Part shown: one piece after another, positions 22,136-33,562 of the stretch | Position numbering within the stretch: the first letter of the stretch is position 1 | How the letters are laid out: each line of letters opens with the position of its first letter | From: Galdieria partita | Taxonomy: Eukaryota; Rhodophyta; Bangiophyceae; Galdieriales; Galdieriaceae | Length of the DNA stretch: 64,000 nucleotides | Direction: 5' to 3' | Assembly: GCA_025991245.1 (NCBI GenBank) | Contig: BQMJ01000079.1 | Coordinates: 41,640 to 105,639 of the forward strand | Translations under genes and position numbers: made by a program | The notes under the pieces: model-generated | The model's input: the letters and a program-made list of their open reading frames with translations, nothing else | Database searches by the model: none | What the model was told of the DNA's origin: nothing

Positions 22136-22964
22136 CTAAGATATTCTAGCTCGGACTCTTTGAGGTCCAAATTTGATCCAAGTCAGAACTGCAAAAGTGA
22201 TACATAGACCATACCAAGTACCAACATATACTAGATGGGTAGAAGGCATAATAGTAAAGTCTTTAAAGGCCTCCAACTTGTGTGGCCAAGGCCAACCTGA
22301 ACCCGGTACAGGTGATAATAGATTCAACACATAAGCAGGCTGCTTAAAACCCAAACTATCTGAAATAGCGATAGCATCCAACCATAGCCAAGAACCTGAT
22401 TCAGGTTCATTATCTGGAGTATATAGACCAGGTCTTTCTCCAGAAGACACTATTCCTTCTATAGTCACGTTACCATAAAAGTCATCATTGGCTCTACTCT
22501 TATGTGAAGCTAGTCTTTGTGGTATCCAACCTCGATTGACCAAAATGGGTTCTCCATTTTGGCGCAAAAAAGGAGTAACCACATTGTAACCCACACTACC
22601 ACCCCAACGTAACATATGCATAGGCACATAGGAAGGTGCAGGTCGTGGACCAATCAAACATTCCTTTTCATGTTGAAAACTACCCGAAGCTTGAGCAACA
22701 TGATGTTCATTTTCTTTCCTAATTCAGCGAGTCTCTTTGAAAATCAACTAGAGTTATTTGTACTTACGTTACACGTCCAGGCAATATTATTTTAGGTGCA
22801 TGTAATTTGGTTTCTCTTTCTTCAAACAAGTTTTTTTTCCACCAATATCTTTTCACTTGCCATGTGCCTAAACCAAAAGTAGCCAAAGATAGACTACCAA
22901 AAACAATACGAGGCAACCATAAAGAATTGCGTTGCATTGGCCAATGCCTAATAATGGGGTTCAT
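22136..22964 (-). CDS. SURF1: Cytochrome c oxidase assembly protein SURF1
   Basis: SURF1 is an inner mitochondrial membrane protein needed to build complex IV. Two exons give about 255 residues. The first (ATG at 22964, MNPIIRHWPMQRNSLW) has a transmembrane helix at IVFGSLSLATFGLGTWQVKR, whose GTWQ motif is typical. After an intron of about 48 bases come GYNVVTPFLRQNGEPILVNR then GWIP, the SURF1 signature, and a second helix near YVGTWYGLCITFAVLTWI before the end. Its start codon is 9 bases from that of COQ7 on the other strand, so two mitochondrial respiratory-chain genes appear to share a minimal promoter. Confidence 0.92.
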
Positions 22965-22973
22965 TGTGGAGTG

Positions 22974-23762
22974 ATGAAACAGCGAGTATGGTTGAGGAGG
23001 AATGGTCCATCTTTTACTTTTTGTTCCAAGAGTGATGCTAAAGAATGGACAATTCATGAAGAAAAGAGTTTCAATAGCAACAACAAGGAGAAAGAAGAAG
23101 ACTGGAAAAGATATTCTCCACTCTTTGAAACTGATTGGGATAAAAGAGCCACTATAGATTCTATGCTTCGAGTCGATCATGCAGGAGAAGTTGGAGCTCG
23201 TGAAATTTATGCTGGTCAATTGGCAGTGTTGAGAGGTAAGCGTATAAGTGAGGTGATAGAGGTATATGACAGGTCGTTGTATTTTTTCGAGTATGATATC
23301 AAAAGGATATTCTTAGGAAATGGCTCAACAAGAGGAAAAACATTTTCAGTGCTTTGAAAAGTTGTTGGTAGAGAGACGTATTCGTCCCACTTTATTTTTG
23401 CCTTTATGTCGAGTTGCTGGATTTTCTCTTGGAGCATTGACTGCTCTGATGGGTGAGAAAGCAGCTATGGCTTGTACAGTAGCTGTAGAAGAGGTAAGAA
23501 AGAGTCAACATAAATGCATATCGCTGAATGATAAAAGGTAATATCTCAACATTATAATGATCAGATACGTACGATTCATGAAAGGAAATGGAAAGAAGAA
23601 GAACATTTAAAACAAACATTGAGAGAGTTTAGAGACGATGAAATGGAACATCACGACACAGGAATAGAATATGAAGCGGAGTCTTTTCCTTTTTATCGTA
23701 ATTTGACTCGAATCATTCAATGGGGTTGTCAAACAGCCATTCACATCACTCGTCGATTATAG
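22974..23762 (+). CDS. COQ7: Ubiquinone biosynthesis hydroxylase COQ7 (demethoxyubiquinone hydroxylase)
   Basis: A di-iron monooxygenase that adds the last hydroxyl to the ubiquinone ring in mitochondria. From the ATG at 22974 (MKQRVWLRRNGPSF) there is a basic presequence, then MLRVDHAGEVGAREIYAGQ, a second exon with MAQQEEKHFQCFEKLL and GEKAAMACTVAVEE, and a third with FRDDEMEHHDTGIE, ending AIHITRRL at 23762. The Glu and His ligands of the di-iron site are present. An ATG at 22944 is also in frame but would overlap the SURF1 coding start. Introns are about 80 and 70 bases. CTNNBL1 begins 6 bases after the stop. Confidence 0.92.
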
Positions 23763-23768
23763 TTTGAC

Positions 23769-25249
23769 ATGACGAGTGAAACGATTTCTGTGAAAAAGTT
23801 AAGTCTTCAATTAGAACAAGCAATAAAGGAAAATACTCAACAACGCTCCAAATATCCAGACGAGCCTTTGCGTTTTGAGGAATCTGAAGTTGCCTTGGAC
23901 CAAGCTATTCAAGACTTTCGTTCCATAGCTTCCTTTCCCGAGTTGTTTGAACAAATCCAAATATGGTCTAGTATAATTGGCTTACTTGGTCATGAGAATA
24001 CAGATATTGTAGTGGATGTTATACATTTGTTGAATGACTTTTGTGAAGAAGATGAGACGGTGAGTGTTAACTTGTGTTTTTGAGTTACTCAAATAGAGAT
24101 TAGGAAAACTTGCAATGGATAGACCATTGGGTGCAATGTGGTTTATTATCAGGTCTTATTTCAGCAATGGAAAGACTAGACTTGTCTCAATGGGACGAAG
24201 CAAGTGGCTTTTATAGTGGTTTGAGTATACTTGAGAATATTTTAGAGTTGAATCCCCGTTTATCTACACAACTAGCTAAAGATACTCAACTGTTCTCATT
24301 GCTTACTCGATATTTGAATCCTTCTATTTCTAATATCTCTTTGTATTGTAGTGAAGTTCTTGCAGTTGTATTACAAGAAAATGATGAGATTCGTGAATAT
24401 TTTGGACAGTTGGGACTTGTGGCTAATATATTGAAAGCTATCGATCCTTATAGAAAACACAAAGTGAATGAAAGTGAAGTGGTAGAAATGGTGGAAAATC
24501 TTTTCGATTGTTTATGTTCTCTGTTGTTTGTATCCTCTAATAAGGATCGATGGATTCAATTGGAAGGAATAGAATTATGTCTCGATTGTATTCGTTATCA
24601 ACAACAATTTCGTCATGCTGCTTTAAGATGTTTAGACTTTGCTATCACTCGAGGACCTTTTGTAGGAAAAAGATTCATTCAATTAGGAGGTCTTGGTATT
24701 CTCTTTGCTATGTTTTGTGAAAAGTCTAAAAAGTGCTCTATGGTATTGACGAGTCAAGATACTGAACATATTGTATCCATTTTATATTTCTTATTTCAAT
24801 ATTCGGATGAAAAGTATCGATTGATGAAAAAGTTTATAGAAAATGATTATGAAAAGTTGAAACGTCTGATACTATTACATAAAAAGTATGAAGACAAGAT
24901 AAACATGGCAAGTGATTCTAAAAAGGATATTGAACAAGATGAACTATTTTTATTGAGATGGGAAGCTGGACTATATACTTTGGAGTTGGTCGATACTATT
25001 TTGGCACAACTTGTAGAGTTTGCAGATAAGAGTGAACCCAACTTGATTCAAGTTGTATGGAATCTTTTGAGAGAGCATCAGATTGAGATACAAACCATTG
25101 AAGACATTTTAAAGGAGTTTGCAGAGAACTTGGAGCCCACAGATGATAAGAGTTCCAGTAGGCGAATTTTGTATTTAGCACAAGACTTTGTTCAAAAGAT
25201 GACTTTATTAGAAGGATTCTCCAATGACTTGAAACAACAACTAGAATAA
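23769..25249 (+). CDS. CTNNBL1: Beta-catenin-like protein 1 (spliceosome-associated ARM protein)
   Basis: CTNNBL1 is an armadillo-repeat protein bound to the PRP19 complex of the spliceosome. Exon 1 (23769-24060) contains FEESEVALDQAIQDF and IIGLLGHENTDIVVDVIHLL. After an intron of about 45 bases, exon 2 carries LYCSEVLAVVLQENDEIREY, EVVEMVENLFDCLCSLLFVS, SNKDRW and LFLLRWEAGLYTLELV. These match human CTNNBL1 in order, but the protein is shorter at its N-terminus (about 475 residues against 563). No other Met precedes the conserved region, so the start just after the COQ7 stop is likely correct. Confidence 0.9.
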
Positions 25250-25430
25250 CTCTATTCATGAACATCAAAGAATGATGATGGATACAATGTTGGTTGTATG
25301 AGTTTCCTGAAAAGCAAAAGAAACTTTCATCAGATATGAATACTCATTCATAGTATGGAAGAAAAAGTATTTCTCTCTTTTAGAAACATTCTATTTACAA
25401 AATGGGAAAAAGTATTCTTTGCAGTCTTTT

Positions 25431-26203
25431 CTATCTTATGATGTCTTCCAACTCTGCATAAAAACTATTCAATTCTTGTTCCAAGTTGTTTTCTGTTTTT
25501 GTGGTTGTACTCTTTTTTGAAATATGATCACGATTACTACTTGTTGATGGATAAACTTGGACAGGAATGAGTCGACTAGTTGTAGTAGTGCTATTGTTAC
25601 CAATGGACTGCCAAGTGGAGTTGGGTCTATTCTGTTCTTCAATAACTGCACTTGTAAGTATAAACTTGAAATAACAAAAATCAATACAAACCTGTTGTTT
25701 GTTCTATTGGGTTATCATTCCTTTCATCAACTTTCTACAAACACTTTTTAGCTTCTCATAGAGTCCCCATCTCCCTTACTTACACTCTTTTCAAGTATTC
25801 TTTGAAAGGCTTGTACTCCTAATAACCTTTTCCTGGTCTCGGTACGATTATCTTCTCCATATTCGGGGTCTAAAGGATCCTGTGAGGACTCTTTATTCCC
25901 ATTGCGAAGATTCTTAGACTGCTTATCAAGAATATTATCGTGCAGTTGTACCAAATAACGAAGTCTCTCTCTTTCTGCATTCAATAGAACACCCTCATTC
26001 TTCTTCTGAATGAGACTCGTCATCTCTTCTTCCAACGACTCCATAGAAACAGAACGACGCTTTGACTTTTTTTCAATATTCAACTTTGCTTTTTTATTCT
26101 TTTCCTTTTGTTTTCTTTCCTTCCAATATTTCTCTACAGGATGGATGGATAGTTTGTCTTTCATTTCAATGAAAATTGTATTTTCGATTTGTGAAAAAGA
26201 CAT
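25431..26203 (-). CDS. WBP11: WW domain-binding protein 11-like splicing factor
   Basis: From the ATG at 26203 (MSFSQIENTIFIEMKDKL) the protein reads IHPVEKYWKERKQKEKNKKA, like the NPxxxxRKxxRKKELKKNK start of WBP11, then a long charged helix (EGVLLNAERERLRYLVQLHD). Two further exons follow. One is a short exon reading KVDERNDNPIEQTT. The last reads VIEEQNRPNSTWQS through SRLIPVQVYPS and ends ELNSFYAELEDIIR at 25431, which parallels the RFVPxxLRV block and the acidic DDVYEAFMKEME-type tail of WBP11. Introns are about 50 and 45 bases. WBP11 acts in pre-mRNA splicing. Its start is 6 bases from that of UBA1 on the other strand. Confidence 0.7.
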
Positions 26204-26209
26204 TCTTCT

Positions 26210-29200
26210 ATGGCAACCAGCTCTGTTCAACAAGATATCGATGAAGGACTCTATTCTAGACAACTTTATGTAAGTATGAATAGACTATTTTCATAAATAG
26301 GTTTTCATATATATATATATATATAGGTATTGGGTATGGACGCACAACGACAAATGTCTTCCTCCAGTGTGTTGATCTATGGCCTTACTGGACTGGGTAT
26401 TGAAGTAAGTTTATCGTATAAAAGTCATATGATAGTTTTCAACCATGATAGATTGCCAAAAACTTGATATTGGCTGGTGTGAAACAAGTCTTTATTCACG
26501 ATAAGGAGACAGTATCTTCACAAGATTTATCGTCCAACTTTTTCCTTTCCGAGGTAACTTTTGTTGTTGATGAGAGATGGACTTCTTTACTTGTCTGTAG
26601 AACGATATTGGGAAAAGTACAAGACAGGATGCAGTTTTACAAAAACTAAAGAGCCTCAATCAACAAGTACAAGTTGTATTGGTGGAAGATGAGAGACCAT
26701 TCAACGAGTGGATAAGCAAAATACAAGTTGTCGTCCTTGTCCATCAAAGTTGGGAAACACAATTGGATTGGAATCGTGTTTGTAGGGAACACAGCGTCAA
26801 ATTGATTACTTGTGAGTCTAGAGGAGTCTTTGGTCAAGTTTTTGTAGACTTGGGTGATGTAAGTTGTGGTGCTATGGAATATTCAAGTTATTGATAGAAG
26901 ACTAGTCTTTTGTGGTTTCGGATACTACCGGAGAAGAACCCAAATCTGCAATGATATCATATGTTTCACGTGCCAATCCAGGTTGTGTTACTTGTCTGGA
27001 TGAAAGTCGTCATGATTTGGAAACGGGTGACTCTGTTGTATTTTCTCAAGTTGAAGTAATGAATCTTGTTGATATTCACTCCATATCCATACATATAAAT
27101 ATATATATCTTGATAGGGAATGACTGAACTCAATGATGGAAAACCTCGAAAGATTCAAGTGACTGGGCCATACACTTTTACTATTGAAGACACAAGTAAT
27201 TATCATGAATATATCAGAGGTGGTATTGCTACTCAAGTGAAAATGCCACAAACTTTACATTTTCAACCCTTATGGGAAGCTTGGAAGGAACCCCAATTTG
27301 TGGTAAGAAGTCATAGTAAGATATACATATCTGAATAAGAATAATATTGGATTAGTTGTCTGATTTTGCTAAAGAAGATAGAATGGAATTGCTTCATTAT
27401 TGTTTCCGAGCTTTGCATGATTTTCAATCGGAATATCAAAGAGCTCCCATATCGGGTTGTGATGATGATTATGCTTTATTTATAGAAAAATTGCGTCATT
27501 ATTCAGGTAGGTTGGTTATGTAGTTGAAGAATGGATATCTGATGGAGATGTTCAAATGGGTTTAGATAAAAGCGGATGGGTAGTGGAAGCATTTTCAAAG
27601 ACATGCAGAGGAGATATATCACCTATGGCAGCTTTTCTTGGAGGAATTGTTGCTCAAGAAGCAATGAAAGCCATTTCTGGAAAGTTTACTCCTATTCAAC
27701 AATTCTTTTATTTTGATTGTTTAGAAGTACGTTGAAGTTGTTGTGATTATCAACCTAATTGGTGATAGGTACTTGGTCATACGATTGCTACGAAAGAAGA
27801 TATGCAACCCAATCATAGTCGATATGATGGTCAAATTGCTGTATTTGGAAAACATTTCCAAAAGGAATTGGAAAAGTTGAGATATTTTGTTGTGGGTGCA
27901 GGTGCTATTGGCTGTGAAATGTTGAAGAATTGGAGTTTGATGGGAGTAGGTTGTTCTTCACAGGGCAAAATATGGGTGACAGATATGTAAGGTCATGTGA
28001 AAGATTGGATATTTGATCATTGATTTCCTTATAGGGATAATATTGAACGTTCCAATTTGAGTCGACAGTTGTTATTTCGAGCACAAGATATTGGAAAACC
28101 AAAGAGTATTGCTGCAGCTCAAGCAGTTCAACAAATCAATCCACATGTGAATATTGAGGCAAGTAGAGTGGATAGTATTCTTTGTTGGATAAGAGAATGG
28201 ATGACTTAGGCATTGGAAGCAAGAGTAGGATCAGATACTGAAGATATATTTGATGATGAGTTTTGGGAGTCGCTTTCAGGAGTCACCAATGCATTGGATA
28301 ATGTTCAAGCTAGACAATATGTGGATTGGCGTTGTACTTATTATCGAAAGAGTTTGATTGAAAGCGGAACTTTAGGAACCAAAGGAAATACTCAGGTAGA
28401 TAAAATTCTTTCATGGACACTATCGTTTTGCAAGACTGAAATCATTGTATAGGTTATTATTCCAGGTCTTACGGAAACTTATTCAGCTTCAAGAGATCCT
28501 CCTGAAAAAGCAATACCGATATGTACTTTGAAGAATTTTCCTTATCAAATAGAACATACTATTCAGTGGGCAAGGTAATCATGAGAATATTCGTAGTTGT
28601 TGAAAGTATTCATGTAACATTAGAGATATATTTGAAGGATATTTCAAGTCAGCACCAGAAGATGTCAATCAATATCTGAGTCGTCCAGACTTTGTGGAAT
28701 GTAAGTGGTTATTTCTTTTGCTGGGATGGATGAATCATCACTTGAATAGCATTGCGTTCTCAAGGAACAAGTACTTTATCCAATACTTTAGAAACTATAT
28801 ACGATTCTTTGGTAGTGAATAGACCGTGTTCGTTTGAAGACTGTATTACTTGGGCCAGATTCCGTTTTGAAGATCTCTTCTCCAATACTATCAAACAATT
28901 ACTTTACTCGTATGCATATATTCTGATTCCATTGTTTCTCTATACTCAACACTGAAAGTTTTCCTGTCGATATGGTGGATAAGAATGGCGTTTTATTTTG
29001 GAGCGGAACAAAAAGAGCACCACATCCGATATCTTTCGACGCTTCCAATCCAACTCATTTGGAGTTTATTATGACTGCTTCCAATCTACGTGCACAAAAT
29101 TATGGATTGAAAGGCAAGTACAGTTTGAAATGCTATAGTAGAAATGAATGCAGAATGGATAAATAGGGTCAAGTGATCCTAAATATTTCCAACAAGTATT

Positions 29201-30396
29201 ATCTCAAATCATGGTTCCAGAGTTTCAACCCAAAGCCAATGTGAAGATTGCCACAACAGGTAAGACTTGAGAGATAGTTGGAATGATATTCATGTTGTAT
29301 CATTAGATACAGAAGCACAAGAACAAGAAAATGCTATGGAAGGAGATGAACAACGAATACAACAAATTCTTGAAGCTTTACCCACAGCAGCAGAACTTGC
29401 CGGTTTTCGTTTGTATCCAATCGACTTTGATAAGGATGATGAGTCTGGACTACATATTGGCTTTGTCACGACGTCTTCCAACTTGAGAGCCAGCAATTAC
29501 AGTATCACCAATGCTGACAAGTAAGAGTTGCGTGGTATAGAAGAGAAAGTAACTGAATTGTATTTTAGATACAAAACAAAACTTATTGCTGGACGCATTG
29601 TTCCTGCTATTGCGACAACAACTGCAGTGGTCACTGGTTTGGTTTGCATAGAATTGTACAAATTGCTACAATATGGCTATTTGAATGTCCAAGTGGAAGA
29701 TGTCCAGAATAGTTGGTTTGTGAAGAAGACCTCCAATGAATTGGATGCTTTAAGAAAGGAAGATGAAAAGGTAATGTGAAAGGAAAGTGATATGAGAATG
29801 AAGAGAGTGAATGGGATGATAGAAAGTAGCAGTGTTTAAGAATGGCTTTGTAAACTTGGCACTTCCATTCTTTGGATTCTCGGAACCTATTTTGGCTCCC
29901 AAGATTCCAATCGGTGATTCGGGTAAGAACACAATGCTTTTAAGGAACATATTGTTTTTGATAGAGTTTAGGAGTCTATTTTACACAATTCTGGGATCGC
30001 TTTGATATCAATGAACAGAGAGATGTGACTTTGAAAGAGTTTTTAGACATTTTCAAACAAAGGTGAGAAGAGTCTGAAGATGAAGTTGAAGTTGAAAGAC
30101 CACAAAGGTTCCATTTGGAGATTTCGATGATGAGTTATGGTGTGTCGATTATCTATTCTTCCTTTATTGCACCCAAAAAGTTGGAAGAACGTCTTCAACT
30201 TCCAATGAGAAAGGTAAAGTATTTTGAAGCCATCTTTTGTTTCGCATTGGAGATACTTTTTTAGGTTATTGAGACAATAGGAAAAGTAAAGTTGTCATCG
30301 AAACAAAAGTACTTGATCTTCGAAATGTGTTGTAACGATGAACAAGGAGAAGATGTAGAAGTGCCTTATTGTAGGTATCGTTTTCGTTTTCCATAG
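26210..30396 (+). CDS. UBA1: Ubiquitin-activating enzyme E1
   Basis: Activates ubiquitin with ATP and loads it onto E2 enzymes. From [20 protein letters not shown] the order of domains is as usual: inactive adenylation half ([19 protein letters not shown]), first catalytic half-domain, then [18 protein letters not shown], the active adenylation motif [35 protein letters not shown], and the active-site Cys in [16 protein letters not shown]. The C-terminus [10 protein letters not shown] fits the ubiquitin-fold end. About 20 introns of roughly 45-60 bases cut the gene, more than any other here. One at 28160-28209 appears to be a GC-AG intron, and another near 29115 may be. Both copies of the UBA1 fold are complete. 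Confidence 0.93.
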
Positions 30397-31339
30397 TTGT
30401 TGTGTGTTGGAATAAAAAGAGTTTATCTTGTTTGTTGCATGAAATGAAAAGAATATGTTGTTGATGACTCACTTGGATCAATTCTATAAGGCCAAATATC
30501 GAACAACTTGAACAGGAGTGGCAGACATTTTAGAAAAAGCTCAAAACCAAAAACTTGAAAAATTCTAAAGAAGCGCATGTTGGTAATATTCTAAAGGAAC
30601 TGGATTCTAAACTCTCAATGATAGCAGGAGGTGAGAATGTATTTCTGGCTTGTCACTACTGGAAACTTTCCTCTATTGTAGACAAGAAAAAGATCTCTAG
30701 AAATATTTGCACTCAATTGGACTTGCTAAGATTATCGCTTGTGTAGTATGGGGAGCCATTCGAATATCGTGAACGCTCTAATAAAGAACAAAAACCGTTT
30801 TGTAGGTTACAGACAAACTATGTTGAGAAAAGAGCTTTCACGACTGAACAAGTCTGTCCGCGTCTCTATGTTATGAAGACTATGAAAAGCCCACATTTTA
30901 GGCCACATTTAGAGTATGACTTCACCTCAAACAGTTTCATCAACAAAGATTCGTTTATCTGACAGATTTGAGAGCTTCCTGAATACTTTGTGAACGATTG
31001 TTTGGATGAAGAACATGTATCCGAGTTTGAAACAAGTTGATTCTATACAACTGACGATACCCAATAAAGACACTCTCCAAAGAAGCTTACTTGAAACCTG
31101 AGTTGATTTTCATCCAAAGTGCTAAAAATGACTTTGTTCAAAATACATATATGTCTATTATTGCACATTAGCCATCCATCTCAGACTTAAAGTTACAAAA
31201 ACCAATTCTACTTCCACAATTATTCATCATTGGTTTGTCAGTCAAGACTATAAAATACTTAAAACGCATTATTTATTCTAGACCTTGTAAAACATAAAGC
31301 TCAAAAACAACCCTGCTTCCATTCAACGATCGTGAAGCA
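30397..31339. other. Gene-poor stretch with one possible small plus-strand gene
   Basis: About 940 bases between the UBA1 stop and the stop of the first ATPase gene. At about 30530-30746 there is a possible two-exon fragment. AAAAGCTCAAAACC onward reads KLKTKNLKNSKEAHVGNILK and ELDSKLSMIAG. A GTGAGA...TTGTAG intron of about 50 bases then leads to DKKKISRNICTQLDLLRLSL and a stop at 30746. The helix-rich, heptad-like sense suggests a real small coiled-coil protein (BAG- or BLOC-like in style), but no ATG-bearing first exon was found. The rest, up to 31339, shows nothing recognisable. Confidence 0.35.
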
Positions 31340-33562
31340 TCACTTTTCTTCTTTCAACAAAACTCGAAAATTTTCAGGAAAGCCTTCTCTACAAAGAAAC
31401 TCGACATAGTTTGGCACTGATAAACTTCCCTTGGCCTCCTTAAAAGGTAATGGAGTAACATAGACAATACTAATGCAGTCTCGCCAATCAACACCTTTGG
31501 AATCCAATAAACGAAAATCTACAACTCTTCCAGAATCATCTTCTTCTAACATGATAGTAAATTCTTGATTTAAAATCAAGCAAAGTATGTTCAACAACTG
31601 ACAGTCGCCTTTCACTTCTCTCTGTTTCAAGTTATCTCGACTCTTCTTCTTACTACGCCATTGGAGACCTCTCGAAAGCTTCGTTGAGTTTCGCTCGCTC
31701 TTTGTCTTACTAGTTGATAAACTAGCGGATTCTACGCTCTTCCATTCATCTTCCTTGCCATACAAAGGCAATAAGGAATTTTCAATAGCTGCATAGTCAC
31801 GGTTATGATTGTAGAAAGAATCTACAGATATTTGAAAAAAGTATATGTGCCATTGAGAATCCACAATATCCACAAAAATATAGTCAAATCGAGGATGTCG
31901 TTCTGCCAGTAATATCCAACAGGAATGGGTAAACTTTTTCATGGGAGGATCCAATTCATCTCCAACCAACCGAAACCAACTATGACAAGATAAACTCAAC
32001 TTCCTAAAAGGTTTGCTATCGGAACGGATCGTCACTTGTTCTGTTCTACTGATGAACCACAAAAAGAACAATTCTTTCAATGTTTGACCCTTTGTACTCT
32101 GTCCACTTCGATAACGTTCAACAAGTTCAGACAAGTAACTCTTTGAAGCATATCTGTTAAGGAAGGAGGATAACAACATACCACGCGCAGCGCTATTATA
32201 AAAACGTAAGTAAACTGCATCAACTACAACTAATAAACCTCGACTAATATATGCCTCATCTGCAATAGTAATGTTGGGTTTCGCTCCATCCATGAATAAC
32301 TTATAAAGCATAGAATCAAATGCGCTCTTTTCTCTTTCAGAGCCAAGTCGTTTGATATAACCCCAATGCTTTTCTATCATTTCAGAACACACATCTGCGG
32401 TGAATTGAGTCTTCATATCCTCAAACCAACTAGGATCAGGAAGATCGTTGGCAAAAGCTATCATTTTGGCTATCATTCTAGGCACCAATCCAGTAAGTTC
32501 GACCACTTCATCTGAATGTTGACGAAGAATGGAGGGATAATCAGGTAAATCTTGCCACAAATCAAATTCTTTGAAACTTAGCGGCTCCAAATATTGTTTG
32601 ATATCTCCATAATCACTAGGCAAATTATCTTCCAATCGATAATGCCGTGAACCTGCAAGAAGAACTCCGCAATAAGGCTATAAAAGTAAATAGAAAATTC
32701 ATTATGAAAAAGAGAGATAAGCTATTACTTACTGTATCCATCACTTCCATAATGGCATAAAATCGAAAGAAATCTGGCCATCTATTGATGTTACGACCAA
32801 AGTTGCACCAAAACGCATTATGTTCATCGATAATAAACATATTGCGTGGTGCAAGCTGTATCAAAAAGCGACGAATTTCTGAAACCAGAGATATATCTCT
32901 CTCTTTCATGGCAAAATAAATGACATCTTTAAGGGGAGCACCATTCAAAGAATCATAGTCAGTTGTCATGAAGCACGGCATTTCTTCTAGAATGTCTGCA
33001 TTCATAAAAAGCAACATTTTCAAGTAACGAGAAAACACTTGAGAGTTGTCGTTAACTTTCCTCAGCCACTCCAATGTGTTTGCAATATACTGTACGGGAA
33101 TCCTGCAGTGTCTTGAAAAAACAGCAGCCATATAGAGATCTACGCTCTTTCCCAGTCCACCTGCTGCAGAAACAATGATCTGTCGACGTGGAAGACTGCA
33201 ACCTTCTGCATCAAGACTTTCAATGTGTTTATTCCACCTCTTGATAAACTCTCTTCTCAGAAAGACTCGAGAAATTTTCCCAGCACCATCTTCCAGTGGA
33301 AAATCTTCAGGAAACCTCGTGGGAGCAACCAAATGTGCTGTATCTCTAAAAGTTTCTTCTCCAACTTTGAAAACTTTACCTCCTACTTGTACTTTTTCTC
33401 CAAGAACTGAGGCAACGGTTTTCAACACACACTCTCGATGAAGGTTAGGCAAGTTCGTCAACCATACATTGCTAAACTTTTCGTCAATTCTTAGACCCCC
33501 TTGAAATATTTCTTCGTATCTAACAGACTTTCCGGACATATCCAAAGAAGTTTCACTAGTCA
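31340..33562 (-). CDS. P-loop ATPase with divergent C-terminal domain (STAND/archaeal-type or RHS/Crinkler-like), paralog 1
   Basis: Two exons of about 720 residues from the ATG at 33562 (MTSETSLDMSGKSVRYEEIF). The P-loop is IIVSAAGGLGKSVDLYMAAV. Walker B is MFIIDEHNAF. After an intron of about 50 bases comes a sensor-like strand CGVLLAGSRH, then YLEPLSFKEFD and TGLVPRMIAK. A C-terminal part follows with DYIFVDIVDSQWHIYFFQIS then VDSFYNHN. The NTPase resembles the STAND-like ATPases reported as expanded in Galdieria and thought to come from archaea. The order NTPase, sensor, then a strand ending FFQIS also recalls the NTPase-nuclease layout of RHS and Crinkler proteins. Substrate unknown. It is divergent from paralog 2 across a spacer of about 1.3-1.5 kb. 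Confidence 0.7.

Noticed and set aside
26310-26330. AT dinucleotide run near the start of UBA1
   Set aside because: A simple microsatellite inside the first intron, with no sign of further function.
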